From assembly GCA_002315155.1 (NCBI GenBank), contig DCFY01000098.1:5205-26759 (forward strand): DNA of 21,555 nt, given 5' to 3'. Positions 1 through 8,120 of this stretch are shown in pieces. The notes below the pieces were generated by a model. It was not told the origin of the DNA. It did no database searches and was given only the letters and a program-made list of their open reading frames with translations. Position 1 is the stretch's first letter. Each line of letters opens with the position of its first letter. The position numbers were made by a program, and so were the translations under genes. Origin of the DNA: Megamonas sp. UBA1792 (lineage in GTDB: Bacteria; Bacillota_C; Negativicutes; Selenomonadales; Selenomonadaceae).

Positions 1-122
1 CCGGAAAGCGGATAAAACTTTATACTGCATTCATATCCCAGGCGTTTAGCTTCCTTTTGCATCTCTCTTACAAGCAGGCTCGTCGACACCCCGGCTGAAC
101 ACAACAATACTATTCTTCGCAT
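1..122 (-). CDS. PTS lactose/cellobiose-type EIIB subunit (partial, N-terminal 40 residues)
   Basis: The gene runs off the left edge of the window. The visible N-terminus has the pattern LLCSAGVSTSLLV at residues 6-18, which is the phospho-cysteine loop of the lactose/cellobiose (chitobiose) EIIB family; Cys8 would be the phosphorylated residue. In that family EIIB passes phosphate from EIIA to the sugar bound by the membrane subunit EIIC. The ATG at 122 has an AGGAGG ribosome-binding site at 130-135, 7 nt away, which fixes the start. It lies 73 nt downstream of the DUF1667 gene on the same strand and may be cotranscribed with it or have its own promoter; I see no terminator in the gap. The sugar cannot be inferred from this fragment. 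Confidence 0.82.
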   Translation of the reverse strand, partial: MRRIVLLCSAGVSTSLLVREMQKEAKRLGYECSIKFYPLS

Positions 123-195
123 AAAGCAGCCTCCTTATTTTTTTAAGGATACCATATCATATACCTAATAAACATAGCTAACATAAATATGCTTT

Positions 196-567
196 TTACA
201 CACGTTCCATATCCCGGCTTGCGATGATATTTACACCAAGCCCCAGAATATTTTCACATATAACAGTACCTTCTTTTATCGGTGCTTTTACTCTGACGCT
301 GCGCAGTGCTTCTGCACAGGAAAGAATTTTCTCTTTTGGGAGAGTTTTCTCCGATACAACTGGCAGCAACGACATTCTGCCGCCTTCCAGCCGAACCGTA
401 GAAGTTAACATACGGCGTGGTGCAGTGAGTTCTTCCCTTGTGTATTTTTCCCCACGCGGGCAACTGTTTCCCACAACTGATGTTATTACACCATCCGTAA
501 GCTCAGCCGTTATCTCACAACCGATTGGACAAGTAATGCAAGTCAATACTTTTTTTTCTACTGCCAT
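196..567 (-). CDS. DUF1667 four-cysteine protein, third gene of flavoprotein operon
   Basis: A 123-aa protein of the DUF1667 family. Its N-terminus carries Cys10, Cys13 and Cys17 (CxxCxxxC) and Cys36 in a GNSCPRGEKY context. This layout resembles the 4Fe-4S motif at the N-terminus of molybdopterin oxidoreductases, so an iron-sulfur cluster is plausible but not shown. The rest is mixed alpha/beta with no membrane segment or signal peptide. In Firmicutes and Thermotogae members of this family typically follow a GlpA-like oxidase and a pyridine-nucleotide FAD oxidoreductase, exactly as here, and are thought to form an electron-transfer complex with them. The start is 2 nt after the previous stop and has an AGGAGGTG site. 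The family is recognised with good confidence; its biochemical role is inferred. Confidence 0.88.
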   Translation of the reverse strand: MAVEKKVLTCITCPIGCEITAELTDGVITSVVGNSCPRGEKYTREELTAPRRMLTSTVRLEGGRMSLLPVVSEKTLPKEKILSCAEALRSVRVKAPIKEGTVICENILGLGVNIIASRDMERV

Positions 568-569
568 GC

Positions 570-1835
570 TTACACCTCCTTAATGACAACCTGAATCGTG
601 CCATTTATCTGTTCTATTTTTTCTGCTGGCAGATTAACAGCTATCATTTCACTCGGCTTTGCAACTGGCAGCATCTTAGTGAAAAGCATTTCTCCGTCAG
701 ACATGATCTCCAATTTTACCTTGCGCATTGGTTGCCGCACACGCATAAAAAGACGTACTGTTTCGCCAGCTTCAGACACAGCAATATGCTGTGGTACACA
801 CGTACGTATCCCCTCGCCGGGTTGTATTTCAACATCCTGTGTTTTCGCTCCTATACTACCAATTGCTGTAATTGCAGCATATTTACCGGCAATTTCCGCC
901 TCTTCCGACACAAAATCGACAAGATCATGGACATGGACAACATTTCCGGCAGCAAATATTCCCTCTACACTTGTCTCGCGATGCTGGTCAACAATCGGAC
1001 CATTCGTGAGGGGATGCATCTTAAGCTTCAACCCACGCGAAAGTTCATTTTCCGGAATAAGGCCTACCGATAATAACAACGTATCACAATCAATATCAAA
1101 TTCCGATCCTGGGATTATTTGCATTTTATCATCTACTTTGGCAGCTGTAATTCCTTCGACTCGCCCTTTCCCCTTAATCTTCGTAATCGTATGTGACAAA
1201 TAAAGTGGAATATCATAGTCCTTGAGGCACTGTACAATATTACGTGTTAGCCCATTGGAGAAAGGACAGATTTCGAGAACAGCCTGTACCTTGCATCCTT
1301 CAAGTGACATACGACGTGCCATAATAAGACCAATATCTCCGCTACCAAGGATAACAATTTTTTTGCCTGGCAGATAACCCTCCATATTAACCATGCGTTG
1401 TGCCGCCCCCGCTGTGAATACGCCCGCCGGACGTTCACCCGGAATGCGGATTGCACCACGCGTTCTTTCGCGACACCCCATCGTAAGAATAATCGTTTTC
1501 CCCTTGATGGTCATAAGACCTTTTTCCGGATTAACTGCAATAACCGTTTTATCTGCCTGTACATCAAGTACCATTGTATCAACAAGTATTTCAATTTCCG
1601 GTTTATCTTTGACGAGTTCCATACAGCGGTGTGCATAACCAGGACCCGTAAGCTCTTCCTTAAAGTGGTGCAAACCAAAACCGTTATGGATACACTGCTG
1701 CAAAATCCCCCCCGGCTCACGATCACGTTCGAGGACCAGAATTTTCTTCGCACCATTTTTGTATGCACTGTATGCGGCAGAAAGCCCGGCCGGGCCTCCG
1801 CCGACAATTACTACATCATATAAATTTTCCATCAT
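570..1835 (-). CDS. NAD(P)/FAD-dependent oxidoreductase, GlpA-partner type
   Basis: A 421-aa cytosolic flavoprotein. The FAD-binding motif VVIVGGGPAGLSAA lies at residues 8-21 and a second Rossmann motif, VILGSGDIG, at 161-169 is expected to bind the pyridine nucleotide. The family motif CIHNGFG (48-54) and the MGCRERTRGAIRIPGERPAG stretch (119-138) are present, as is the late FAD motif GIFAAGNVVHVHD. The classical CxxC redox disulfide of thioredoxin reductases is absent, as usual in this subfamily. Its ATG overlaps the stop of the upstream GlpA-like gene by 4 nt (ATGA), with a GGAGGG site inside that gene, indicating translational coupling. It probably moves electrons between the GlpA-like subunit and NAD(P). 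The substrate of the complex is not proven. Confidence 0.9.
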   Translation of the reverse strand: MMENLYDVVIVGGGPAGLSAAYSAYKNGAKKILVLERDREPGGILQQCIHNGFGLHHFKEELTGPGYAHRCMELVKDKPEIEILVDTMVLDVQADKTVIAVNPEKGLMTIKGKTIILTMGCRERTRGAIRIPGERPAGVFTAGAAQRMVNMEGYLPGKKIVILGSGDIGLIMARRMSLEGCKVQAVLEICPFSNGLTRNIVQCLKDYDIPLYLSHTITKIKGKGRVEGITAAKVDDKMQIIPGSEFDIDCDTLLLSVGLIPENELSRGLKLKMHPLTNGPIVDQHRETSVEGIFAAGNVVHVHDLVDFVSEEAEIAGKYAAITAIGSIGAKTQDVEIQPGEGIRTCVPQHIAVSEAGETVRLFMRVRQPMRKVKLEIMSDGEMLFTKMLPVAKPSEMIAVNLPAEKIEQINGTIQVVIKEV

Positions 1836-3307
1836 GCATTCCCTCCGTTCTTCTGGTCTTTCTCATAAAACATCTGGGAATCCGCACTTTCCTTCCGCAC
1901 TGCCGTCACAGGTATACCAAGCTCACGCGAAAGAATCTGCGTAATACGAGGGCCGCAGAAGCCACCCTGACAGCGCCCCATTCCTGCTCTTGTCCGGCGT
2001 TTAACGCCATCAACTGTACAGCCTCCACAAGGCCTGTGAATTGCATCCATAATTTCACCTTCCGTGATGGTTTCACATCGACAAATTACACGTCCATACA
2101 GTTTGTTTTCCCTTACAAGTTCAGCCTGTTCTTCATGCGATAAGCGATGGAACATCTTATGTTTCGGTCGGTTTCTTTTGAAATTTGCTTTCTTTTGTAT
2201 ATCAGGTTCTTTTTTTAAAACAATAGATGTAATGTATTCTGCAATTGCCGGAGCCGAGGTTAAACCCGGTGATTGTATACCAGCTGCCTGAATAAGGCCA
2301 CTAACCTTTTCAGATTCTCCCAGAATAAAATCACCTGTACTGGATACGGCACGAATCCCGCTAAATTCCGTAATTGCTGCACCAACTGGTATATTCGGCA
2401 AAAGTTTGCGCGCCGATGACAAGATTTCCTGCATACCCTGCGGTGTAACGGCTGTATCCTCCTTATCATCATCATCCATATCCTGTGCATTGGGGCCGAC
2501 AAATGTATTGCCATGTGTTGTCGTACACACAAGAATTCCTTTCGATGTCTTACTCGGTGTCGGGAAAATTATTCCTTTCACCATTTGTTCACGTGCCGTT
2601 TTATCAAAAAGAACATATTCCCCTTTGCGTGGATGAATCGTAAAGCTATTATCACCAGCCAGACGGCTGATTTCATCTGCATGTACACCAGCTGCATTAA
2701 TGACATATTTTGCTTTAATCGTCCCCTGACTCGTCCGTACACCACAAATCTTTCCATCTACAACATCAAGACCTTCGACCGTACAATTCCGTACAATTTC
2801 AGCTCCATTGATTACAGCATTTTCCGCAAAGGCAATTGCCATTCCAAACGGCCAGCAAACACCAGCAGTCGGTGCCCAAAGTGCCCCTTTTACTTCTTGG
2901 CTGAGATTTGGCTCGGTCTTAAGCACCTGCTCTGCCGACCAGATTTCCAACCCTTCAACACTATTCTCTCTGCCCCGTGTAAAAAGTTCCTTCACTGTTT
3001 CCATTTCCACTGCATCCGTGGCTACAACAAGAGAACCCGTCCATTCAATATCAAGATCCAGCTCTTGCTTGAGCTCATGATATAATCTATTGCCAGCTAC
3101 ATTCATTTTTGCCTTCATACTTCCCTGCTTCGCGTCAAAACCCGCATGGAGAATTGCACTATTCGCCTTTGTCGTCTCCGAAGCAATATCCAGTTCTTTT
3201 TCAACTAAGATGCACTTAAGCTCATATTTCGATAGCTCACGCAAAATAGCTGTCCCCGTGACACCGCCGCCGATGATGACAACATCTGCCTTTTCGCTTG
3301 CGTTCAT
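1832..3307 (-). CDS. GlpA-like FAD-dependent oxidase/dehydrogenase with C-terminal [2Fe-2S] (BFD-like) domain
   Basis: A 491-aa protein with a DAO-type FAD domain and a C-terminal iron-sulfur domain. The FAD motif VVIIGGGVTGTAILREL is at residues 9-25. A BFD-like [2Fe-2S] domain follows at about 405-460, with Cys409, Cys411, Cys446 and Cys451 (CRC ... RCQGGFC). The architecture matches glycerol-3-phosphate dehydrogenases of the GlpA/Thermotoga type, and the three-gene order with the two downstream genes is characteristic of that system. Related DAO enzymes oxidise other 2-hydroxy acids, so glycerol-3-phosphate is the best guess, not certain. No glpK or glpF is in view. The start has a GAGGC-type site 8 nt upstream and a promoter candidate at 3350-3378. 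Confidence 0.88.
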   Translation of the reverse strand: MNASEKADVVIIGGGVTGTAILRELSKYELKCILVEKELDIASETTKANSAILHAGFDAKQGSMKAKMNVAGNRLYHELKQELDLDIEWTGSLVVATDAVEMETVKELFTRGRENSVEGLEIWSAEQVLKTEPNLSQEVKGALWAPTAGVCWPFGMAIAFAENAVINGAEIVRNCTVEGLDVVDGKICGVRTSQGTIKAKYVINAAGVHADEISRLAGDNSFTIHPRKGEYVLFDKTAREQMVKGIIFPTPSKTSKGILVCTTTHGNTFVGPNAQDMDDDDKEDTAVTPQGMQEILSSARKLLPNIPVGAAITEFSGIRAVSSTGDFILGESEKVSGLIQAAGIQSPGLTSAPAIAEYITSIVLKKEPDIQKKANFKRNRPKHKMFHRLSHEEQAELVRENKLYGRVICRCETITEGEIMDAIHRPCGGCTVDGVKRRTRAGMGRCQGGFCGPRITQILSRELGIPVTAVRKESADSQMFYEKDQKNGGNA

Positions 3308-3349
3308 ACTAACAGCCTCTTTTCTGTTTCTTTCGTTATCACACTTTTT

Positions 3350-3378
3350 ATTTTAATCTTATTTTATCAAAATTTCAA
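3350..3378 (-). promoter_or_regulatory. Sigma-70-type promoter candidate for the flavoprotein operon
   Basis: On the minus strand TTGAAA and TAAAAT are separated by exactly 17 bp, each hexamer matching 5 of 6 consensus bases. The -10 lies about 43 bp upstream of the ATG at 3307. The region is very AT-rich, so chance matches are more likely than elsewhere. Confidence 0.5.
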
Positions 3379-3868
3379 TACTGTTTTGTATTTTTTTTTA
3401 TAGATATTTGTTATTTTTCTATTATTATCTATTATTATTTGTTTATTCTGTTAAATTAACCAAGAAAGATCAATCATCTTTTACACTTTACTATTTGTTT
3501 TTGTCTTTACACAATCAGCGATAAACGCCTTGATATACAAAGGATTAGGTGCTTTTTATAAAGTCATATTATATATATTTACCCCGCATCTTAAAACCTA
3601 TATTATTTTATCAAACATTCTGCTATTCATTTCACATAATATTCAGTTAAATAAGCACAAAACAAAGTTGCTTACACTTCATTATACATTTTCTGTTTAT
3701 TTTTACATTATTTCTGTATGTAACAAAAGCTCAATCAGCTTTCATTTCCAGCTTTCTCCCCGGCAATTTTTTTCAGATTATTTTATCGATATTTATTTAT
3801 ATTTAGACAGTTTAACGTAAAAACCGAAAATAACTTAATATATTACAGATTTGTCTAAATATGTTCAA

Positions 3869-3897
3869 TTTACTGAAAGTTATCATTTGTTTATACT
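3869..3897 (+). promoter_or_regulatory. Promoter candidate for the SLH porin gene
   Basis: TTTACT, a 17-bp spacer and TATACT precede the porin start by about 70 bp, leaving an untranslated leader of roughly 65 nt. An AAAGGAG ribosome-binding site follows at 3952-3958, 11 nt before the ATG. The hexamers match the consensus at 4 and 5 of 6 positions. Confidence 0.45.
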
Positions 3898-3969
3898 TTT
3901 AGAGAAGGGATTTAGCAATAGTAATTTACTTAAACAATACCAAGGAAAATCAAAGGAGAGAGAAAAAGA

Positions 3970-5346
3970 ATGAAAAAAAGAAAATTAGCAATGAGTTTAG
4001 CATTCATGGTCACTTTAGGTATGGAAAGTGCTGCATTTGCAGCAACAGATAATCCATTTGCTTCAATACCACTCGACAACTGGTCTTATTCTACCGTTGA
4101 TACACTTGTACAGGATGGCTTGATTGATGGTTACACCGCAGGTGACTTTCGCAAAGACAGACCTTTGACTCGCTATGAAATGGCCGTATTCGCTGCCAAA
4201 GCGATGTCAAACATCAATAAGGCTAACGATGCCGATAAAGAACAAATTCTCAGCCTTGAAAACGAATTCAAAGATGAACTCGGTGACATGCATGTCCGTG
4301 TTGGTACAGCGCCTGTCATTCATTCAAGCGATATTGCCAAAGCTGCTGAGCCGAAAAAACCAGATGCAGTTACCTGGAGTGGTGAAGCTCGGCTTCGTTA
4401 TGATCATAAAACAGACAGTAACCATAAAGCAGGTGACTACACCGGCACAGGTGTTAAGGATACCTCTTACTATTATGAATTAACCGGTCAAACCCATCTC
4501 GGCAGCGGTTGGAATGCACTTGTTCGCTTTCTTGGTGCCCGTGATGGCGACGGTCAGGATCGCGGCGGTCAGGAAAATACAAACGGTCAGTTTGATATGT
4601 CACGACTTTATGTTAAAGGTCCACTCGGCAGTGGCACCTTGAAAGTCGGACGCGATAAAGCCGGTGAAATCAATAGTATGGTCATGAATGAATACTATAC
4701 AGGACTTTCTTACAGTTTCGGCAATAAAGCAAAAGTAAATGTAACCTATGGTAAACCAGATTATAATTCAAGTACGCGTGATACAACAAACACCACGTGG
4801 ACAGATGACCGCGGCATCAATAAGTCCGATCTTAACCCGGGAAACTTCGGCATTAACTACTTCCAGATTGATGCCGAATATCCGCTTACAGATAAGACAA
4901 CGCTCTACGGTGCCTTCTATCATACAATGGGTAACGGCAGATACTCTGGCACAAAAGAATATGAAGACACAAATATCGGTGAAATTGCCTTTGACCAGAA
5001 GCTCACCAAAGATCTGACTTTTGGTGCGGACTATGCAAAATCCAGTAGAAGTGCTGAAAACACTGGCTATAATTTCGGCTTTGATTATCATATCGCCGAT
5101 AAAAACATACCGCATTCCTGGGCCGTCTCGCTTGATTATATTCATTTGGAAAAAGCCTCCTATATTAAATCTTCATTCGATATCAAAGATAATAACTATG
5201 GACGCAAAGGCTGGCAGCTCATTTATAAATACGTTCCAACTAAAAATGTTCTCTGGACAACCCGCTGGCTGCAGAGTGAAGACCTCACCGGTGCAGATAA
5301 AACAAGTGAAAAATGGCTGCGCACACAGATTGAATACTTCTTCTGA
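3970..5346 (+). CDS. SLH-domain outer-membrane porin (OmpM-like)
   Basis: A 458-aa exported protein. Residues 1-24 form a signal peptide ending in AAFA. An SLH domain follows at about 27-80 (NPFASIPLDNWSYSTVDTLV onward, with RPLTRYEMAV), then a short charged helical linker at about 82-108. From about 135 to the end the sequence alternates polar and hydrophobic residues with many Tyr and Gly, typical of a beta-barrel, and it finishes in Phe-Phe, the usual outer-membrane signal. In Negativicutes such proteins anchor the outer membrane to polyamine-modified peptidoglycan through the SLH domain and act as general porins. It is followed after 77 nt, without a terminator, by a secreted exo-polygalacturonase, so it may help take up pectin oligosaccharides; that role is inference. 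Recognition as an SLH porin is secure. Confidence 0.93.
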   Translation: MKKRKLAMSLAFMVTLGMESAAFAATDNPFASIPLDNWSYSTVDTLVQDGLIDGYTAGDFRKDRPLTRYEMAVFAAKAMSNINKANDADKEQILSLENEFKDELGDMHVRVGTAPVIHSSDIAKAAEPKKPDAVTWSGEARLRYDHKTDSNHKAGDYTGTGVKDTSYYYELTGQTHLGSGWNALVRFLGARDGDGQDRGGQENTNGQFDMSRLYVKGPLGSGTLKVGRDKAGEINSMVMNEYYTGLSYSFGNKAKVNVTYGKPDYNSSTRDTTNTTWTDDRGINKSDLNPGNFGINYFQIDAEYPLTDKTTLYGAFYHTMGNGRYSGTKEYEDTNIGEIAFDQKLTKDLTFGADYAKSSRSAENTGYNFGFDYHIADKNIPHSWAVSLDYIHLEKASYIKSSFDIKDNNYGRKGWQLIYKYVPTKNVLWTTRWLQSEDLTGADKTSEKWLRTQIEYFF

Positions 5347-5423
5347 TATAACAAATCACGTTCTAAAGCAAAATAATCAGGCTGACTCAAACAGTCCAAA
5401 TAAAGTAGTAAGGTGGTATTCTT

Positions 5424-7142
5424 GTGAAAAAACAGCTGAAACACACATTATCAGGTCTTGCATTAGCACTTGTACTTTCACCCGCACTTTCTGTCAGTGC
5501 AAATCCAAGTGCTCCACAAAATCTTACAGTACCAGCATTGGCCTATGATAACGCTTCACTCTCTCTTACTTGGGAAAAGCCTTCAAATTATACAGATATC
5601 GTTTCCTACAACATTTATATGAATGATAAACGTATCGGCAATACAAAAGAAGCACCTGCTACAGCCGCTACAGAACATATTCATGCTTTTTATGCTGCAA
5701 CAGATAATCAACACGCAGAAAAAATATCTTTGCACAATTATATGGTAAAAAGCCTGCAGCCTAACACATCCTATACCTTTACCGTACGTTCCGTTGATGC
5801 ACATGGTAAAGAATCGTCCGATAGTAAGAGTATTATCCAAAAGACAGCAGCTTTATCACCGATTTATAATATTGCGGACTATGGTGCTGTCGGCGATGGT
5901 ATAACGATGAATACAAAATCGATTCAAAAAGCGATTGATGCCTGCCAAAAAGGCGGTACTGTGCTTGTTCCGTCAGGAACTTATAAGAGCGGCGCTCTTT
6001 GGCTGCACAGCAATATGACACTTGAAGTTGCAAAAGGCGGAATACTTCTCGGTTCAGAAGATCCGGCAGCCTATCCTTTCAATTACAGACTTTATTCCTA
6101 TTCAGACGATCGTTACTATGCCCTTATCAATGCCAGCTCAACGGATAATGTTCCTATAGAAAACATCCGTATCATCGGCAATGGCACTATCGATGGCAAC
6201 GGTTGGAAGAAAACAGAAACAGGCAGTTATTCTAAAGCAAATAACAAAACCGATAAAAATGGTGTATATGACCCAAACCATGTTCTCAATATCGGCACAC
6301 TCGCAAAAAACCAGGTAGAAAAGCTCATAGCCTCTGGCATGACCTTCAAGCAGGCCTACCCGCGCCGTTCCAATCTCATCACGCTTCGCGGTGTAAAAAA
6401 TGTCTACTATGGTGACGGTCTTACTTTTCAAAATCCAGCCAATCATACAATCGTCAATATTAAATGCCAAAATATTACGGTAAACAATGCAACAATCAAG
6501 ACATTTGACTGCAATAATGGCGATGGTATTGAATCCGTTCTCAGCAATGGGCTTATTGTCATGAATAACTATTTTGACACAGGCGACGATGGCATGAATT
6601 TCGCTGCCGGCATGGGCGATGCAGCGGCAAAAGAACGCCCAACATCAAACAGTTGGATATTCAATAACTATTTCCATCATGGTCATGGTGCAATTGTTAC
6701 TGGCAGCCACACGGGCGCCTGGATTGAAAAAATTCTTGCAGAAGACAATATCATTGAAAAAACAGATGTTGGTTTCCGTGCCAAGACAACCCCGCCTATG
6801 GGCGGTGGTGCTAGAAATATTCTTTTCCGCGACAATGCATTGAAAGATATCGGTGAACAAGCCTTCATCTTTACTTCCGGCTACTTCGATCCAAATTCCG
6901 TTATTGAATATAAAAAAGCCGCCGTTCCAGGGCAATTCAAGAATATCACTATCGAGAACTGCACTATCGATAAAACAGGCGGTCCATCCATAACAGTACA
7001 AGGCTTAGCCGAAATGCCGCATAAGGATCTTGTTTTCCGTAATCTGCATTTTTACAATGTAAAACCGATGGAGATTAACTATCTTGAAAATGGTACCTTC
7101 GACAATATGATATTTGACAAAGATAGTACTCCAACAAAATAA
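5424..7142 (+). CDS. pehX: Exo-poly-alpha-galacturonosidase, GH28, with N-terminal Fn3 domain (PehX-like)
   Basis: A 572-aa secreted enzyme starting at GTG with AAGGTGG at 5410-5416. Residues 1-26 are a signal peptide (cleavage near SVSA). A fibronectin type III-like domain spans about 30-140. The GH28 right-handed beta-helix begins at YNIADYGAVGDGI (148-160). The GH28 catalytic motifs are all present: Asp367 in NGDGIE, Asp388-Asp389 in TGDDGMN, His421 in GHGAIVTGSHTGAW, and Arg452/Lys454 in RAK. The Fn3-GH28 layout and the NFAAG and GHGAIVTGSHTGAW blocks match the PehX/YeGH28 exo-type, which releases digalacturonate from non-reducing ends of polygalacturonate (EC 3.2.1.82), rather than endo-polygalacturonases. 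It probably acts in the periplasm or outside the cell. It forms a likely operon with the porin upstream. Confidence 0.93.
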   Translation: MKKQLKHTLSGLALALVLSPALSVSANPSAPQNLTVPALAYDNASLSLTWEKPSNYTDIVSYNIYMNDKRIGNTKEAPATAATEHIHAFYAATDNQHAEKISLHNYMVKSLQPNTSYTFTVRSVDAHGKESSDSKSIIQKTAALSPIYNIADYGAVGDGITMNTKSIQKAIDACQKGGTVLVPSGTYKSGALWLHSNMTLEVAKGGILLGSEDPAAYPFNYRLYSYSDDRYYALINASSTDNVPIENIRIIGNGTIDGNGWKKTETGSYSKANNKTDKNGVYDPNHVLNIGTLAKNQVEKLIASGMTFKQAYPRRSNLITLRGVKNVYYGDGLTFQNPANHTIVNIKCQNITVNNATIKTFDCNNGDGIESVLSNGLIVMNNYFDTGDDGMNFAAGMGDAAAKERPTSNSWIFNNYFHHGHGAIVTGSHTGAWIEKILAEDNIIEKTDVGFRAKTTPPMGGGARNILFRDNALKDIGEQAFIFTSGYFDPNSVIEYKKAAVPGQFKNITIENCTIDKTGGPSITVQGLAEMPHKDLVFRNLHFYNVKPMEINYLENGTFDNMIFDKDSTPTK

Positions 7143-7171
7143 ATCTATACTCTTTCTTTTACTATAAAACG

Positions 7172-7220
7172 AGGCGGCAGACAATCGATGAAGATCAATT
7201 GTCTGCCGCCTTATTTATTT
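7172..7220 (+). terminator. Rho-independent terminator after pehX
   Basis: A perfect 14-bp stem (7172-7185 with 7198-7211, AGGCGGCAGACAAT arms) continues inward with three more pairs, and is followed by a T-rich tail TTATTTATTTT. It lies 30 nt after the stop and closes the porin-pehX unit. The opposite side lacks a clean T run, so termination of the facing minus-strand gene is less certain. Confidence 0.88.
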
Positions 7221-7390
7221 TGTATCACCTTGCTGCTTTAACTTCTATTCATGCTTTATTAGAACTTACGATATTTTTCGCAAAATCATCAAGTATTTTC
7301 ATATTCTTCAGTACCATTTTCTCAACAAAAACCTTACCGATATTAACTAAATTTATAAGTCCATTTTTTACTATAGATCTGCCCTTTCTC

Positions 7391-7933
7391 TCAAAAGCTG
7401 GGCGGAGATGCTATCCACAATACAAATGCCGCATACTTACCTTCATTTGATATGTAATGCTCTGTATCCGGTATAAAATAAAAGCTCTCGCCCTTTTGCA
7501 CCTTATATTTATTCTGTCCCCGGTGCAAAAAAACAGTGCCCCCTATCACATAGCCAAACTCTTCACCTTCATGTGGCAGCTCAATATCCGTACGGCCTCC
7601 AGCGGTTAAGGTCAAATGAATAGGTTCCATCGTGTTCTTCTGTGCATTTGGAATCAGCCATTTTATTTTTTGTCCCATTTCCAAATTTTCTTTTTCAAAA
7701 ACATCAGCTACTCTGAATACAACTTTCTCATCCTGCCCTCCGGCAAAGAACTCACGCAAATTAGATCCCAAACACTCAAGAATATCGACAAGCGTCGCAA
7801 TCGACGGCGACGTCAGATCCCGTTCCACTTGTGATATAAAGCCTTTAGACAATTCACAGCGGTCGGCCAATTCTTCTTGTGTAAGGTTTTTCTGAACACG
7901 CATCCGCTTAATTTTCCCGCCAATTTTCTCCAT
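7391..7933 (-). CDS. XRE-family transcriptional regulator with C-terminal cupin domain
   Basis: A 180-aa cytosolic DNA-binding protein. A helix-turn-helix of the Cro/C1 type spans about residues 4-60 (KIKRMRVQKNLTQEELADRC then SKGFISQVERDLTSPS). A cupin_2 fold at about 105-178 carries the EEFGYVIGG and GESFYFIPDTEHY patterns. This HTH-cupin layout is shared with regulators such as PuuR and other metabolite-sensing repressors; the effector cannot be told from sequence. The ATG at 7933 is preferred because GGG of AGAAGGG lies 5 nt upstream; an in-frame GTG at 7939 would overlap that site. A palindrome at 7973-7989 suggests autoregulation. It stands alone between two convergent or unrelated units, so its targets are unknown. 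Confidence 0.9.
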   Translation of the reverse strand: MEKIGGKIKRMRVQKNLTQEELADRCELSKGFISQVERDLTSPSIATLVDILECLGSNLREFFAGGQDEKVVFRVADVFEKENLEMGQKIKWLIPNAQKNTMEPIHLTLTAGGRTDIELPHEGEEFGYVIGGTVFLHRGQNKYKVQKGESFYFIPDTEHYISNEGKYAAFVLWIASPPSF

Positions 7934-7972
7934 AAACACCCTTCTCTAAAAATTCTCTTCACTATAAGTTTT

Positions 7973-7989
7973 GTTTAGTAATACTAAAC
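7973..7989. promoter_or_regulatory. Palindromic operator candidate upstream of the XRE-cupin gene
   Basis: GTTTAGTAATACTAAAC consists of two perfect 7-bp inverted arms around AAT. It lies 40 bp upstream of the regulator's start codon, just downstream of the promoter candidate at 7999-8028, where a bound repressor would block transcription. Binding by the adjacent regulator is inferred. Confidence 0.55.
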
Positions 7990-7998
7990 TCATAGTAA

Positions 7999-8028
7999 TA
8001 TAAAATCATATTTCACCGATAAAGTCAA
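7999..8028 (-). promoter_or_regulatory. Promoter candidate for the XRE-cupin gene
   Basis: On the minus strand TTGACT and TTTATA are separated by 18 bp. The predicted start near 7992 places the palindrome 7973-7989 in the first transcribed bases. Confidence 0.4.
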
Positions 8029-8071
8029 GTTTGCAGCCTGCTTTTCCCTGATCTGAAAACAATTTAACAAT

Positions 8072-8107
8072 AAAAAGGATGCTGCTTTTTTCACAACATC
8101 CTTTTTT
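8072..8107 (-). terminator. Rho-independent terminator after purL
   Basis: A 10-bp perfect stem (8072-8081 with 8097-8106, AAAAAGGATG arms) extended by wobble pairs and ending in a T run on the minus strand, 14 nt beyond the purL stop. Confidence 0.8.
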
Positions 8108-8120
8108 CATTATTACGATT

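Larger units (their letters stand above)
3308..3969. other. Gene-free AT-rich divergent intergenic region
   Basis: These 662 bp separate the leftward flavoprotein operon from the rightward porin gene. Apart from a promoter candidate near each end, I see no convincing gene, RNA, terminator or repeat. A 96-codon open frame at 3530-3820 has no ribosome-binding site and low-complexity AT-driven composition, so it is left out. Long AT-rich promoter regions are common upstream of highly expressed surface proteins. Confidence 0.6.

Noticed and set aside
598..1203. A 201-codon plus-strand frame opposite the FAD oxidoreductase
   Set aside because: Antisense shadow of a clear flavoprotein gene; no ribosome-binding site or domain.
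3530..3820. A 96-codon open frame in the gap before the porin
   Set aside because: No ribosome-binding site, AT-driven composition rich in Ile, Tyr, Phe and Leu, no recognisable domain; most likely noncoding promoter region.
7199..7450. An 83-codon plus-strand frame after pehX
   Set aside because: It begins inside the terminator stem, has no ribosome-binding site and runs into the 3' end of the XRE-cupin gene.
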